64,000 bases of DNA from Cunninghamia lanceolata (GCA_027924645.1 BSBN01000242.1:4774001-4838000), one strand, 5' to 3'; counted from the first letter of the stretch, positions 1-12,062 are shown. The notes: a model not told the origin generated them from the sequence alone. Made by a program: numbers and translations.

Positions 1-1733
1 GAGTTACCCTGCACAACATGCATAATAGAGACACATCTAACTTGCAAATGCTGACAACACTCTACTTTCATTACTGTTCTGATCTGAGTATCATTTCTGC
101 CTCTGTACTGCACTGTAAGGCAATCTTGGCACTGCCCAGCATCTGCTTAAGTCTGATCATCAAATAGTTATAAGGCCCTGCATTGTAATTGACAAACAAA
201 TCATCAATTAGCTGATTCTGATTTATTTTTCTGATATGAACTGACTGATGCACTGACATCTACTTAGTAGCTAATATGAACATGTACGGCTGTCATATAG
301 ATGGTCTGAAATCACAAATTTACAAACACTTATCTGATCCACTTGCAAATCACTCCCAAACTCATTATACTATCCAAACTAAGAGTTCTGAGTAGTCAGA
401 TCACTAGTAACATGATTGAAATAACACACAGCAATATATCCTTCCTGAACTGGGCCGTACAGCCAATACTAGTGCGGCTATTCCAGAAATTAGAAATCTG
501 CATGGGAAGTCTTCAAACCACTCTTAATAGTGGCGTCTATGCCATGCAAACAGATTGAAATCAACAACAATTGCAAAGAGTCCACCAAACTTTTTCCACA
601 TGCATCGACTCTTATCTACAGTGTACGGCTTGGGTATGGTACGGTAGCTCCCAGAAAATGGATTTCTCAACCAAAACACCTCAGACTAATCTTAAAATGA
701 TTCTAGTTCCATCACAATGACATTACAACAATACAAGATCCAACACTTATCACTATTAATTTCTGACCAAAATCTTTCCTTCATATTACCGTACGGCTTG
801 ATAGTACGGATGTCTCATGACATTTGAATTCTATCAAAGATTCTTTGCAAGAACCACATTAAAATTATTGTCTAAGCATAACAATCAATCTACAAACATC
901 AAAGGAGGCTAATACTTAGACAATAATTTCCTGATCTTCCAACTATCACTTCAACATGTACGGCAAAGGAATAGTAGGAATCCTTCATAGCAATTTGTTT
1001 TCTAAACAAAACCCATATTAAAGGTGATGAAAAGGAACGCCTAGCATACAAAATGCATCCCACACAAGTTTAAGTCAAAGAAACTCTTTGATAAAATTTG
1101 TCCCAGATCGTACTGTCTTGTCTGGTACGGACCAGCAAGTTACAGCCATATATGAACTTAATCAAAATATAGGACAACATATTAAAAATTCCACACATTA
1201 GCATCTACAATTGATTCTCCATATACAAAATTGAATCATAATGTCAAACTCAATGAAACCAATCAACTCCAAATCAGCTCTCTGTGGTTTCCTGAATGAA
1301 AACCATCATTACCAGCTAGGGTAGATATCACACTACCGAAACTGATCTTCTTCGAGTGGGTTTCCGTCCATAAGAAGGTAGAAAAAAGGAAGAACACGCA
1401 GGTTCAATCCAACAGAGTAACAATACAAAAAATCCAAGCATACTCCAAATGAGCTCACAATGTCCTTTTATAAAATTTTGAGAGGAATATAATATTATTT
1501 TCTTTTGACTCTTCGTATTACTTCTCTCAAAGGACCCTTTTAATTTTCCCCGCCTAAAACACTTAACTTAATATTATAAAGTGACTTTATTGATTGACAT
1601 TAAAATAAGTCACTTTATAACCTTTTAATATAACTATTTAATATTACCCTTAAAACTTAGCAACTTTTTGCCAGGTAACAAATAATTAAAATAATTATTA
1701 TTCCCTAGGCATAGGAAATTTGGGGACATTACA
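1..1733 (-). mobile_element. 5' end of an LTR (minus strand), LTR retrotransposon running off the window
   Basis: Read on the minus strand this starts with TGTAATGTCCCC at 1733, the TG form of an LTR end. It abuts the RNase H frame of copia element A with no filler, so it looks like an insertion into A. The expected target duplication on this side is GATAC (1734-1738); its partner would lie outside the window. About 250 bp in there is a TATA-like stretch near 1470-1480 (minus). No coding domain, primer site or second LTR is visible. The hexamer GTACGG/CCGTAC recurs eight times between 284 and 1130. Family unknown; a long gypsy-type LTR is my guess. Confidence 0.5.
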
Positions 1734-1734
1734 G

Positions 1735-4700
1735 ATACCTTGTGTCAATATGTTTGCTTCTCTTGTGAAAAATTGGATTCTTTGATAATGCTATAGTTGA
1801 GTTCACAATAGATCTTTGTTGCCTCTTCTTGTTCTTGCTTGAGTTCTTTCAACATGCTTTTCATCCAAACTATTTGACATGATGCACTTGTGGCTGCTAC
1901 ATACTCTTCTTCAGCTGATGAAAGAGTTACAATTGGTTGTTTCTTTAGAGCTCATGAAATTACACTTGTACGAAAATGAAAAACATAACTAGAAGTGCTC
2001 TTCATATCATCAATGCTTCCTACACAATCACTATCAATATATCCTATGAGCTTGAACTCATTTGATGTTGAGTACTGAATACCATAGTTCCTTGTTCTAC
2101 TCACATATCTAAGAATTCTTTTTCCTGCTTGCCAATGAGAAACTTTTGGAGATTCCATGAACCTCGAAATGAGACTAACTACATACATAATGTCTAGCCT
2201 TATGGCTGTTAAATACATGAGGCTGCCAACAAGTCTTTTATACAAAGTTGGATCAATGTTGGCTCCTTTGTCATCCTTGCTTAATTTCAATCCTGTGATA
2301 GTTGGTGTTGGAGCTGATTTGCAATTTGTCATGTTAAACCTCTTTAAAATATCATTTGCATACTTAGATTGGGAGATGAATGTACCATTATCATTTTGAT
2401 TCACCTCAATGCCAAGAAAATACTTCATGAGTCCCAAATTAGTCATTTCAAACTCCTTTTTCATAGCTCCTTTGAACAAATCAATTGCCAAATCACCTGT
2501 GAATATCAAATCATCAACATACAAGAAAACAATTATGATTTCACCTTGCTCATTCATCTTGGTATACAATGTAGGCTCACTACTACACCTATTAAAGTTA
2601 TTTTGCAAAAGATAAGAGTCAATTCTACTATACTAAGCTCTTGGGGCTTGCTTGAGTCCATAGAGTGCCTTTTTCAACTTCTTCTTCAAGGTAGCCATTC
2701 AAACAAGTTGATTTTACATCCATCTGGTAAACTGGCCATTTGTTTTGAGCTGCTATTGCAAGTATAGTTCTCACAGTGTCTAATCGAGCTACTAGAGCAA
2801 ATGTCTCATTGTAATCAACCCTGGGCTGTTGTGAATATCCTTTTGCCACTAGTCTTCCTTTATGTTTTTGTACATCACCATTTGCATCTAATTTAGTCTT
2901 GTAAACCCACTTCACTCCTATGACATCCTTGTCTTTTGGAAGACTCACTAGCTCCCATGTTTGATTCTTTTCAATTGCATCAATTTCATCATCCATTACA
3001 TTTACCCATTTTTCATCCTTAATTGCATCTTCATAATGAATTAGATATTCTACTTGTAAATAAAATGCAAAAAGAGAAATCAGACCAGCATTGTTCTCAC
3101 CTTCATTTTGATCATAAATCTCTCTCAAACTTATAATTTTTTGTTTCCTTAGGCTTACCAATGTAGGATTTGGCATATCACTTGAACTTGGACTTGTGGA
3201 ATGTGGACTTGATGGTCCTGCACCCTGATTGCCAATTGTAGATGGTGTTTGATGTACATTTGAAGGAGTGGATGCTTGAATCTATGGGGCTATCCTTACA
3301 CTTGATGATGGTGTCATTTGATGACCACTTTGATGAACTTGATTTGGTGTGGAAGGAGTCACATTTGATGGAGTACCTGCTAGTATAAAAACTTCTCTAT
3401 CTTCTTGTGGTAAGTTGGCTGCAATATTGATTGTTTTCTCCAAACTTCCATTCCATGCTTCATCTTCTATGAATTGCACATCTCTGCTGATTATAACTTT
3501 CTTGGTTATTGGATTGTATAGTTTGTATGCCTTTGATTCATCAGTATAACCATCAAATATACACTTTTCTCCTTTGTTGTCCAATTTTCTTCTCAACTCA
3601 TCTGACACATGTGCGTATGCTACACATCCAAATACTCTCATGTGAGCAACACTATGCTTTCTTCCAGTCTATGCTTCTTCAAAAATCATATTCTTCACAC
3701 TCTTGGTTGGACATCTATTCATAATGTATGTTGCACAAGCTACAGCTTCAGCCCAATATTCATTTGACAAATGCTTTGCTTTCAACATGCTTCTCGCCAT
3801 TTCCATGATTGTTCTATTTTTCTTTTTAGCTACCCCATTTTGTTGAGGTGTGTACCTGGTTGTGAATTGCTTGTGAACCCCATGGTCTTTGCAAAAATGT
3901 AGAAATTCATTTGAGATGTATTTACCACCTCTATCTATTCTCAATGCTTTGATGCAGTGACCACTTTGCTTCTCAACAAGTGCCTTGAATTGACAGAAGA
4001 AATCAAACACTTCATTCTTTTGCCTTAGGAAGTAGACCCATGTTTTCCTTGAATAGTCATCAATGAAAGTCAAAAAGTAGTAGGTTCCACCAATTGAGGG
4101 TGTTTGCATAGGTCCACACAAATCTGAATGCACAATCTCTAGAGGTGCCTTTGCTCTAATTGACTTGCCAGTTGGAAATGTCTCTTTATGTTGCTTTCCC
4201 AAAATACATCCTTCACATACTCTTTCTAGTTTCTCTATTAATGGCAAACCCTTTACCATACTCTTCTTATGAAGCAAATTTAGACCTACAAAGTTGAGAT
4301 GCCCAAATCTTAGATGCCACAACCAATTTTCATCTTTTATTTCTGCTTGAAAAAGGGTGTGTGTAACTGCTGCAACTTCTTCTTTATCCTCTTGTGGGTT
4401 CATTGTGGGTTGTGCTTGAGCATATTCCACATTCAAATCTGGCTTAATCTTTACGCGAAACATTCTATTGCTTTTCATTTGGGCTTTGGCAATAAGCTTC
4501 TTACTTGAAAATTTATCTAGAATAGTGCATTCTCTATTTTTGAGGAAAACTCTATACCCCTTTTGAACAAGCTGTCCAATACTCATTAGATTGTGTTTTA
4601 GACCGGGCACAAAATACACATCTGAAATATACTTCTTCTCCCCCTATTTAGTTAGAATGTTGATGTTTCCTTTACCCATAATTGACACTTTGTTGTCATT

Positions 4701-4859
4701 ACCCAATGTGACATCTGATTTTACACTTTCATCTAAATTTAAGAACATTTCTAGGTTCCCGGTCATGTGATTGCTGCAACCTGAATCTAAGAACCATACA
4801 TGCTTTTGATTCTCTTATGCTACATTGCATGCTATGAACATATTACTTTGATTTTTATT
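1735..4859 (-). pseudogene. pol: Copia element A pol remnant
   Basis: The order is protease (WFLDSGCSNHMTGN), integrase with its HHCC finger (WHLRFGHLN ... CEGCILGKQ) and DDE core (HSDLCGP, RIDRGGKY), the SRDVQFIEDE integrase tail, reverse transcriptase (WELVSLPKDKDVIG, YQMDVKS, FLYVDDLIFTG) and RNase H (GYIDSDCVGS, SAEEEYVAA, KHIDTRY). In-frame stops lie near 4645, at 3669 and at 3282. A deletion near 2680 removes roughly 25 residues between LEEEV and [11 protein letters not shown] and shifts frame. A one-base loss in RNase H near 1815 shifts it again. The last domain is cut at 1734. Confidence 0.9.
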
Positions 4860-5795
4860 TTATTTTGTAAAGTTTGCATTTGGTTTGCTAAAATCATAGT
4901 TCTTTCTACACTCATTTGAATAATGTCCATACTTCTTGCAATAATGACATTGGATTTGAGATTTGTCATACCTTTGAACATGTGGTTGATTTTGAGATGG
5001 GTTTGGGCTTGAATTTTGGCTGCTACCTCTTCCACTTGAGCTTGATGGGCTGCGTCTTCCACCTCTATAAAAATTTCTTCCTCTTCCTCTGAAATTAGAT
5101 CTTCCTCTGCCTCTACCATGGCTGATTGAAACTTGTGACTTGAATACATGCTCCAATGAGGTGTTTGCTAACCTACTTAGTCTATGTTCATGTGAAATGA
5201 GAGATGCATGGAGCTCATTAACTGAAAACTGTGAAAGGTTCTTTGTTTCCTCTATGGTCACAATTATGGATTCAAACCTTGTGGGTAAACTCCTTAAAAT
5301 CTTTTCAACAATCCTTCTATCTTCAAGTGTTTCACCATGAGATCTGATTTGATTAACTAAGCCCATCACTTGTGTGAAGAAAGTGTCTATTGAATCTGAA
5401 TCCTTCATGAAAATTGTTTCAAAATCTCTTCTCAACATTTGCAACTTAGCTGTCTTAACCTTTGCCATGCCTTGATATACTATTTTAAGAATATCCCATG
5501 CTTGTTTGGACTTTGTTGCTGCTACAATCCTTAGAAAAATGCTCTTATGCACTGCTTGAAATATGTAAAAGAGAGCTTTGGAGTCCTTCTTCCTAATATC
5601 TCTCAACAAATATTTTTCTGCTTGAGTTAATGCATTGTATGCTGCTGCATCTGCAGGTTCTGGAAATCCATTCTCAACAAGCTCCCAAATATCTTGAGAA
5701 CAAAACAAAGCTTTCATAGTGATTGCCCAGTAGTCGTAATTCTTGCCATTAAACTGTGGAATTTGTGGGTTTGTCAAGCTTGTGCTTGCTGCCAT
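4860..5795 (-). CDS. gag: Copia element A gag (intact 311-residue frame)
   Basis: This is the capsid/nucleocapsid protein of element A, which packages the element RNA in cytoplasmic virus-like particles. The ATG at 5795 lies 115 bases inside the primer site. Residues about 1-210 match the plant copia gag fold (UBN2/DUF4219 type: WELVENG near the N-terminus, LQMLRRDFE and EKILRSLP in the middle). Residues about 225-265 are an Arg/Gly/Ser-rich tract. A CCHC zinc knuckle of the form CHYCKKYGHYSNEC lies near residue 285. A TAA ends gag, but pol follows in the same frame, so the stop probably interrupts a former gag-pol polyprotein. Element sequence, not a host gene. Confidence 0.85.
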   Translation of the reverse strand: MAASTSLTNPQIPQFNGKNYDYWAITMKALFCSQDIWELVENGFPEPADAAAYNALTQAEKYLLRDIRKKDSKALFYIFQAVHKSIFLRIVAATKSKQAWDILKIVYQGMAKVKTAKLQMLRRDFETIFMKDSDSIDTFFTQVMGLVNQIRSHGETLEDRRIVEKILRSLPTRFESIIVTIEETKNLSQFSVNELHASLISHEHRLSRLANTSLEHVFKSQVSISHGRGRGRSNFRGRGRNFYRGGRRSPSSSSGRGSSQNSSPNPSQNQPHVQRYDKSQIQCHYCKKYGHYSNECRKNYDFSKPNANFTK

Positions 5796-5909
5796 TATTG
5801 ACTGTGAAAAACCTTTGTCTTCTTGAGAAAACTTTGTTTGAAATATCCTTGCTTGAAACCTCTGTTTGAAGATATCCTTAGCTCTAATAAAACCTTAACT
5901 TATAACCAA

Positions 5910-5921
5910 GCTTTGATACCA
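5910..5921 (-). promoter_or_regulatory. Primer binding site of copia element A
   Basis: On the minus strand it reads TGGTATCAAAGC, one base from the usual initiator-Met-tRNA complement TGGTATCAGAGC. It lies three bases inside the LTR end, where reverse transcription would start. Confidence 0.85.
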
Positions 5922-5924
5922 CTT

Positions 5925-6309
5925 TGAAAGAAAAGGCAAAGGACAATAAGAAAAAAATAGAGCTTCAACTCTTTTTCATACATTCAAAACAATAAAACAT
6001 TAAGACTATTATAACAAAACAAAACTAGAATACTGAAAAACAGAGTATTATGCCTCTTTGCTATGCCCTGCACATTGGAAAAATAAAACAACATATATAG
6101 TCTTCTTTAGATATAGAGCTCCAGCTCATACATATAAAATGAAATAGAGTATTACACATAGCATGAAAACAAAGCTGCTGTTCTATCTAAAATTATAGAT
6201 AAAATAGAGCATCCCAATTTTCTATTTTGCACACTAATTAAAAAACAACACACACAAGTGAAGACTTGACTGACTACATTTTTGATTTGACAAAATCTAG
6301 CCTCTTTCA
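5925..6309 (-). repeat. 5' LTR of copia element A (385 bp)
   Basis: Bounded by TGAAAG and CTTTCA, a 6-bp terminal inverted repeat. The inner edge lies three bases from the primer site. The outer edge is set only by the inverted repeat, because the partner LTR is missing. AT-rich with no ORF. Confidence 0.65.
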
Positions 6310-6713
6310 TACGCTGGTGATGTGAGACCATACATTCATGACTGCATCTGTAGAAAATTTAAATTAGAATTTTTAATAGGTATGGAGAGAGAGAACGGAG
6401 GTCGCAGAGGTCAATTCATTTCTTTTCAAAAGTCTTCAAGCAATCAATGCCTTTTTCTGCAGCGCTAGAGGATGAACAGGAGGAGGAGTTATTGTGGTTG
6501 TTGAGATTACATTTCAACAAGGATTTCTGGTAGAGTACTGCGTACAAAATGCAAAAAGCATAGATAAGGCCACAAAGGTAGAGATATGTACAAAAGAAGA
6601 GAAAAGCAATCTATGCGCATCTAATCAAATCTGGTAACCATGTCTAATATCCTCTCTAGCCAAAACCAAATAGAAACTTTGGAGCTAAACACAGATTTTT
6701 CATTGGAAATACT

Positions 6714-6905
6714 ATGAACACTCATGCAGATGTGAAACCATTAAAAGCTCGTATGGCAGGGAACCACCTCTTTTATCATGATCCTTATAGGGAGTCTCGG
6801 CAAAGTCCAACCCATGAAACCTATTCGCGGTCACAGATATCAAGACATAAATCATGTTCTATTTCACCACACTCCAGGCATTATGATGAAGGACGAGATG
6901 ACTAG
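6714..6905 (+). pseudogene. Possible SR splicing-factor RS-domain fragment
   Basis: A 63-residue open frame rich in Arg, Ser, His and Tyr, with dipeptide-like runs (SRSQISRHKS, ISPHSRHYDEGRDD). After the TAG the same frame continues with SSKSPSP. The composition resembles the C-terminal RS domain of a plant SR splicing factor with several Arg codons mutated to Gln, Cys or His. No RRM domain is visible upstream. Such low-complexity similarity is weak and may be chance. Confidence 0.25.
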
Positions 6906-7084
6906 AGCTCAAAGTCTCCGTCCCCCTTTTACAAAGTACTCCCAACTATCCAGATAGCAAAAAGATCCTCACAAATGAAAAGCTCTTGAGTTTTATAGAC
7001 TCTCCCTAGATAGGAAACTCAAAGGCCATCCTCCACAAGAAATTACAAAAAAAAAATGGAAAATAAAGAGTCAAGGATGACTCT

Positions 7085-7790
7085 TCAGATTCTACTGCAG
7101 CTTTGTCATAAACTCCTCCTTATTTTGCTGTCTCATATCGATTGCAAGCAATAAGGCCACTGGTTCTTTCACCATGCTCTGATCAAGGACCTACACAAAA
7201 CCAACAAAATTCAAATTTACATGGTGGTGTGCATGTAATATGTAGACATTCTTAATTTTTCTCAATTGTATGTTTGCACTTTGGACATGGCTTAGAATTA
7301 GCAAGAATCTAATTCATGTTTTCTGACTCGGCACTGTTCTTCAAAATCCACTTTTCCATTGTCTCACAGTCTACTAGTAGGTGAGCTTCTTCTAAACAAT
7401 TCCAACCAAAGATATATGAGCATTTGCAAGTAATGTCATAACAACCACTTCCAAGGACAAATTCTTCAACATATTCACAGACAGGTGCCGGACACCACTT
7501 AGTCTTTCTATTGTCTTTGACATATGATATAAGAAGGTAGAGCATATACTTGATTCTGTCTTCATCAGGAACCAAAGGAAGAACCATATCCTCACCAACA
7601 ACAGCACCACATGATGGATCAGGGCATCATAGAACCATCTCCAATCACAGTATGAATGTAACCTACCCAACATATGTTACAGAATTGATGGCCACAAGTA
7701 GTAACTCTCATTCTTTGACGAGCATAAGTCTCAAAGCATATACCACATGTCAACTCCTTTACATCTGGTCGTATTCTAGAGGCTCTTCAT
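7085..7790 (-). pseudogene. ARIADNE-type RBR E3 ubiquitin ligase fragment, intron-free
   Basis: The minus strand reads through the RING1-IBR-RING2 core of a plant ARIADNE (ARI7/ARI8-like) ubiquitin ligase. RING1 shows CGICFETY and CGHQFCNIC. The IBR shows [11 protein letters not shown] and [11 protein letters not shown], followed by [18 protein letters not shown]2 shows KPCPKCKHTIEKN, ECLHITC (the position of the thioester-forming Cys) and CTPPCKFEFCWFC. A frameshift after RING1, a stop where family members have Trp after NMN, and another stop in RING2 break it. The N-terminal domain and the C-terminal Ariadne domain are missing. ARI genes have many introns and none is seen in about 700 bp, so this looks like a cDNA-derived piece. 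Confidence 0.85.
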
Positions 7791-8950
7791 ATGGATTCAG
7801 CTGTGTCTGTTGTATCTGAATGCATGGAAATGCTGCGAGTTAGGCCGGTTCAATAAATCAGCTTGAGATAGAGGTGATGTTCGTGGAGTGACTCCTTTCA
7901 GCTTGAAATCACTTGTGTCCGTCGTGCCCCCAAACTCTGTAATACACTCAACCTGTGAAGTTGAATCGCACTCAGATATTTACAGAGGACTTTAGGTTTC
8001 TGTTGTCGACGGTTACTCTCTCTCTTTGTGAATCTCTCTTTAAGTTCAGTTTGTCTTTTATCTAAGGGATTTGTACTTAAGTTTAAGTTCAGTTTGTCTT
8101 TTATCCTAGGGATTTGTACTTAAGTTCATTTTGTCTTTTATCTTAGAGATTTTTAGAGATTTGTACTATGTTTTTATGTTCACAGGCAATTTTTTTTTCT
8201 TTATCTCTCTCCCTTTCTCTCTTTTAAATCCAAAAACTCTCATCATATGAGGGAGTTGCCCCGCAGAGGAGAATCGTTGCATTTCTTCTATTTGTTAGCA
8301 CATTTTGTTGCTACCTGTTGGGCTGAGTCTAGATGTTTTACAGTGACAAAAACTGTATGCTAACACATTTCTAAGATGGAGTTAGAGAGACATGAATAAC
8401 AACTCTCATATTACAACCTATTGATGAGAAAATGTGTTCCTCAACTCTAGTCAATAAAGTCACTGCTCAAACCCTTGATTAGTAATATTACGAGGTTAGA
8501 GAGATGAAGAGTAAAAACATGCCACCAAAATGGGTGTTGGTCGTGGTGATCCTCCTGTTGGTGGTGTTGAATCTCAATATCTACTTGGTGCCGCTAACAT
8601 GAGCCTGGGCAAATCTTGTTTAGTCTCACATCATAATTTGCACAGTTTAAGCTAAGACCTCGACTTTTTCATAGAGAACTACTATGGTTTACGACCTATT
8701 TTTTTATTTGAGATTATTGGTAACAACTCATTATCAATTACAATTGAGCCCAAGCTTGAAAAATAAATTATATATCATAGATAGAATTTTTATGCAATAT
8801 AGAAAGGTAAGAAATTGCCTAAGAACTAGAAGAAATCACCATCATTTCCATTTTTATATTTATACGGTTGCTGCATTGTGCTTCGGATTTTTATGACCAT
8901 TCTAATAAACAAAATTCCACAAATTTATGTTTTAGCAAGGTAATGGGAGA

Positions 8951-9217
8951 CTGGGCTTAAATTTGACAGTTGTATAGCTGTATTTAGGCATTTTAGCTGT
9001 AAAATACAACTGAGATTTTGAAAAGACTGTACCAGATGAAAGGAGAGATTTTGGACAAACTGTCAAAATTTATATAGGATTATGATGACATATATATTTG
9101 GTTTTTATATAATTTACTTATATTAATGTATGTCATAATATTTTAAAAACACTATTGAATAGATAACTGTCAAAAAAAATGCCTGACAGGCAAGGTTGAC
9201 TGTCAAACTTAAGCCCT
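8951..9217. mobile_element. hAT-like MITE, about 267 bp
   Basis: Ends in an 18-bp terminal inverted repeat with one mismatch (8953-8970 against 9199-9216, GGGCTTAA...GACAGT). The 8-mer ATGGGAGA flanks both sides (8943-8950 and 9218-9225). An 8-bp target duplication and ends near YAGGG fit the hAT superfamily. The inside is AT-rich and non-coding, so it would have depended on a transposase from elsewhere. The exact end is ambiguous by one base. Confidence 0.75.
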
Positions 9218-9225
9218 ATGGGAGA

Positions 9226-9606
9226 GAAGGAAGTCTAGGATCAAACGAGGAGAAACCAACTAAACAAGATGAAAAATGCTATCTCAAGATAGAATATTAT
9301 GGGGCCCCAAACGAGAAAGTAAACGAAAAAACTTTCCTTATGAGTACATCTTCCTTCTTATCCCTTTTAGTTGGTGTGGGAATGTTAAATTTCTTCCTTC
9401 ACTCATTCACCGATATGCTAAGCCACGAAAATCAAAAAGGGCAAATAGGTAAAGCTTTGGCTACTTTATTTTATTATGCATATTCAAATTTTTTAAGGGG
9501 TTATTATCTACCACAAAGTCCCACTGTGAGACTTAAACCAAAGTCCCATAGCTTCCAGCAGCAACCATGCAGCCACTCAGACTGCACCTTATGGGCTACA
9601 AAATAA
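9226..9606 (+). other. Unrecognised open stretch beside the MITE
   Basis: An open frame runs from the MITE edge to a TAA at 9606 and would encode about 126 residues, with one hydrophobic segment (about 9345-9395). The open frame begins inside the MITE and the first ATG lies well downstream, so a real start is doubtful. I do not recognise the protein. It could be another captured or decayed fragment, or chance. Confidence 0.15.
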
Positions 9607-10043
9607 ATAAATTTTAACACCAGGTAATTTCATGATTGTTTATAAAACATGCTCATTACAACCATAATATTTTTATTAAATTGTGTCTGTCATTATTATT
9701 GCTATGATTTTTATCATGTGAATACATGTCCATTATTATTGCTATGATTTTAATGTCTCTTTAATTCAACATAATATCAGAAAATGGAATGATAAATGGA
9801 ATGCAATCAAAATAGAAAATGATAAATAATATCAGAGTGAGAATGGAAGGCTGCATGTTACATAATATTACAGGCTCCTAGGGTCCCATCTTGGCTATCT
9901 GTTTGCAATACAGGGTGTAATGGGGCATCATTTTTTGCATTCATATGTATCATCAAGCACACCATATATAATATTGTGTGTTTGAGATAGCTGATCGGAT
10001 GCAACACCAAGCCATAACTGCATAAAGCCCATCAGAGTTTAAC

Positions 10044-10434
10044 TCTTGACAATCTCTTCAGTGTAAATATACCATACCAGCTGTACAAGTGCAGCAATAT
10101 CACTCTCGATTTAGCCATCCAAAATCAGCTCACATGGCACATATTGTCCTCCCTTGGACTGTTGTAACACCTTTCAGAACTTATTTCAATCAAAACACCT
10201 TCTGGTTGAGTCCCTGCAAAACTTTGAATCACAGCCAATTAGTGGAATTGAGGTTATGAGGAAATAACTTAAGCTTTATTCCTCTGGAATTGGGTTTAAT
10301 GCAGGTTTTACAAGTTTTGCTCTTGTTCACTAATTCAACCAATGGCCCAATTCCTCAACATATTTTTGAAGCACAAATACTAGAGATAAGCAAATTGAAG
10401 CACCTCAGACAAGTTGCCTCACTTAAAACCTAGA
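10044..10434 (+). pseudogene. Leucine-rich-repeat receptor fragment
   Basis: The frame reads as consecutive plant-type 24-residue LRRs with in-frame stops. Pieces are NLFSVNIPYQLYKCSNIT, LDLAIQNQLTWHILSSLGLL, NHSQLVELRL, GNNLSFIPLELGLMQVLQ and VLLLFTNSTNGPIPQHIF. These fit LxxLxLxxNxLxGxIPxxLG with expected Gly residues replaced. Stops occur after SSLGLL and after VELRL, and a short frame disturbance lies between. No signal peptide, transmembrane segment or kinase domain is visible. It probably derives from an LRR receptor-like kinase or protein. Confidence 0.7.
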
Positions 10435-11982
10435 ACTATCATTTGAATTAATCTTACAGGAACAAGTTTATGTCATGTCTCTTTCTTGGGCAAATTCAAC
10501 CTTTAATATATTTATATAATAATTAAATAACAATAATAATAATAATCACACACCTCGGGCATTTTTTTTGCAGCAATGTTCTCTAGCACCCATCCAAAGG
10601 GTAAAGCTTAACTAGCCGGTGCCTTGTAAAACAACGGCTAGTCGAAATACTGGGGATGGAAATGGTTTCGACAAATTGATCCACAAGCAAGGTTATTAAA
10701 CAGGTTGAATGAATTATAGTAAAGAGGTGGACATTAAAAGTGGACAGAAAACAGATTCAAAAAATCCATAAACAACCGGCAAGTGGGCACATCCAAAGGT
10801 TGGTGTGTGCACTCTATCACATTAAAAACCATTGACAAGAGCTTTGTCTGCCTAATTGTAAACCTTTCCTATTAAAATAGCATGCATCCTCACAAAAAAA
10901 ACTCGCTCAAGCTCTGTTTTCACAAATCACTTGTGTCTCTGTGCCTTGAATCTATGTTGAATAATTTCATGCTAAGGGTTGCTATGTTCAATTTGAAAAT
11001 TGTGGACACATGCAAATCACACACTCCTTGGGTAAAGAATTACTTGAATGTGGAAAAAATGGTAGATAATGTAGTGCCCCTCCATTCTCACCATGGATGT
11101 GCAGCTTTGGAACTTGGAGATGAAGGTAAAATAATAAGGATGTTTACAGGGATCCTCTCTCGGATGGTGTCCTCTATTTGGAGTGTCAAACCAAAGAGCC
11201 TCTTTCATCATGAAATAGACAAATATGGATAGGCACTGCGTGTTTACCCAACTGCAGAGACTACAGACTCTACAGAGTGTGATGAAGCAGATATGTGATA
11301 TTATTAAAGAATTGTGAGATTGAATACAGATACAAAGAGCAGCAGATTGTAAATCAAGAATATTGCATTTGTAACCACATATAGTGAAGGTTGTTCATGT
11401 TGGAAATATTGCCATTGATGTCAAAGGAGAAATCAGATTTGAAGTGAGCTAACTACAGATTGAAATTCTAGTTGAAACTATAGCCATTGGTGGCTCAGTT
11501 AGTAGGTATAGAGATTTGATCTATATACAGAATCCAATTAAATTCTAAATGTGGTATGATCATTCTTGTGAGGCCGATCTTATTGGCCAAGGAAATAGTT
11601 AAACTGTATGCAAAGGCCATAAGAGATAAGTTTCTTATTTGGGTTACTAGCACTTATTTGAGACACCCATTATTTGCCCCATCAACTCTTTTGCAACACA
11701 AATTTGAGTGTAGTCGCTCCATAAGGAATCATGTCAGCGACTTGATAAGGTTAGAGATTGCTATGGTAGGCAACACAGAAGTATTAACATGGATATTATG
11801 CTCTTATGAAACATGGACGAAAAGGTTGTTCACATGTCAAAAAGAATAGGAAGGCCGACAAAAAAAGCATCTCTTGATTGATTAAAGGAAAGTAACTATT
11901 GGCATGTAAAAGAATATGTATGCTTCGAGGGAATTATTAGTGGCTATCAGTGTTTGAAGCTATGAAGGAACTTATTCCCTTA

Positions 11983-12062
11983 GATGGTGGCGAAGACTAT
12001 GAATGTAGAGAAACTGAGTGTGGAGGAGCGGAAGTTGTTATCAGTGGCATACAAGAACATAC
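11983..12062 (+). pseudogene. 14-3-3 protein fragment (short)
   Basis: About 26 codons read MVAKTMNVEKL then SVEERKLLSVAYKN. These match the helix 2-3 region of 14-3-3 proteins, where (T/S)VEERNLLSVAYKN is a family signature. Homology ends abruptly on both sides; downstream does not continue with the expected IGARRASWR. This is an isolated fragment with no function expected. Confidence 0.6.

Larger units (their letters stand above)
1734..6309 (-). mobile_element. Copia element A, 3'-truncated by LTR insertion
   Basis: This is a Ty1/copia retrotransposon read right to left: 5' LTR (6309-5925), primer site, gag, protease, integrase, reverse transcriptase and RNase H. RNase H stops at 1734, just after the motif KHIDTRY, where another LTR begins. 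The 3' part of RNase H and the 3' LTR are therefore absent here and would lie left of the window if the interruption is a simple insertion. In-frame stops and two frameshifting deletions make it inactive. Confidence 0.9.

Noticed and set aside
9196..9606. A 136-residue frame on the plus strand
   Set aside because: It starts inside the hAT-like MITE at a TTG and matches nothing I recognise. Only the part beyond the MITE is listed, at low confidence.
10882..11849. Two plus-strand frames (116 and 97 residues)
   Set aside because: No recognisable motif and no supporting signals; treated as chance or unreadable decay.
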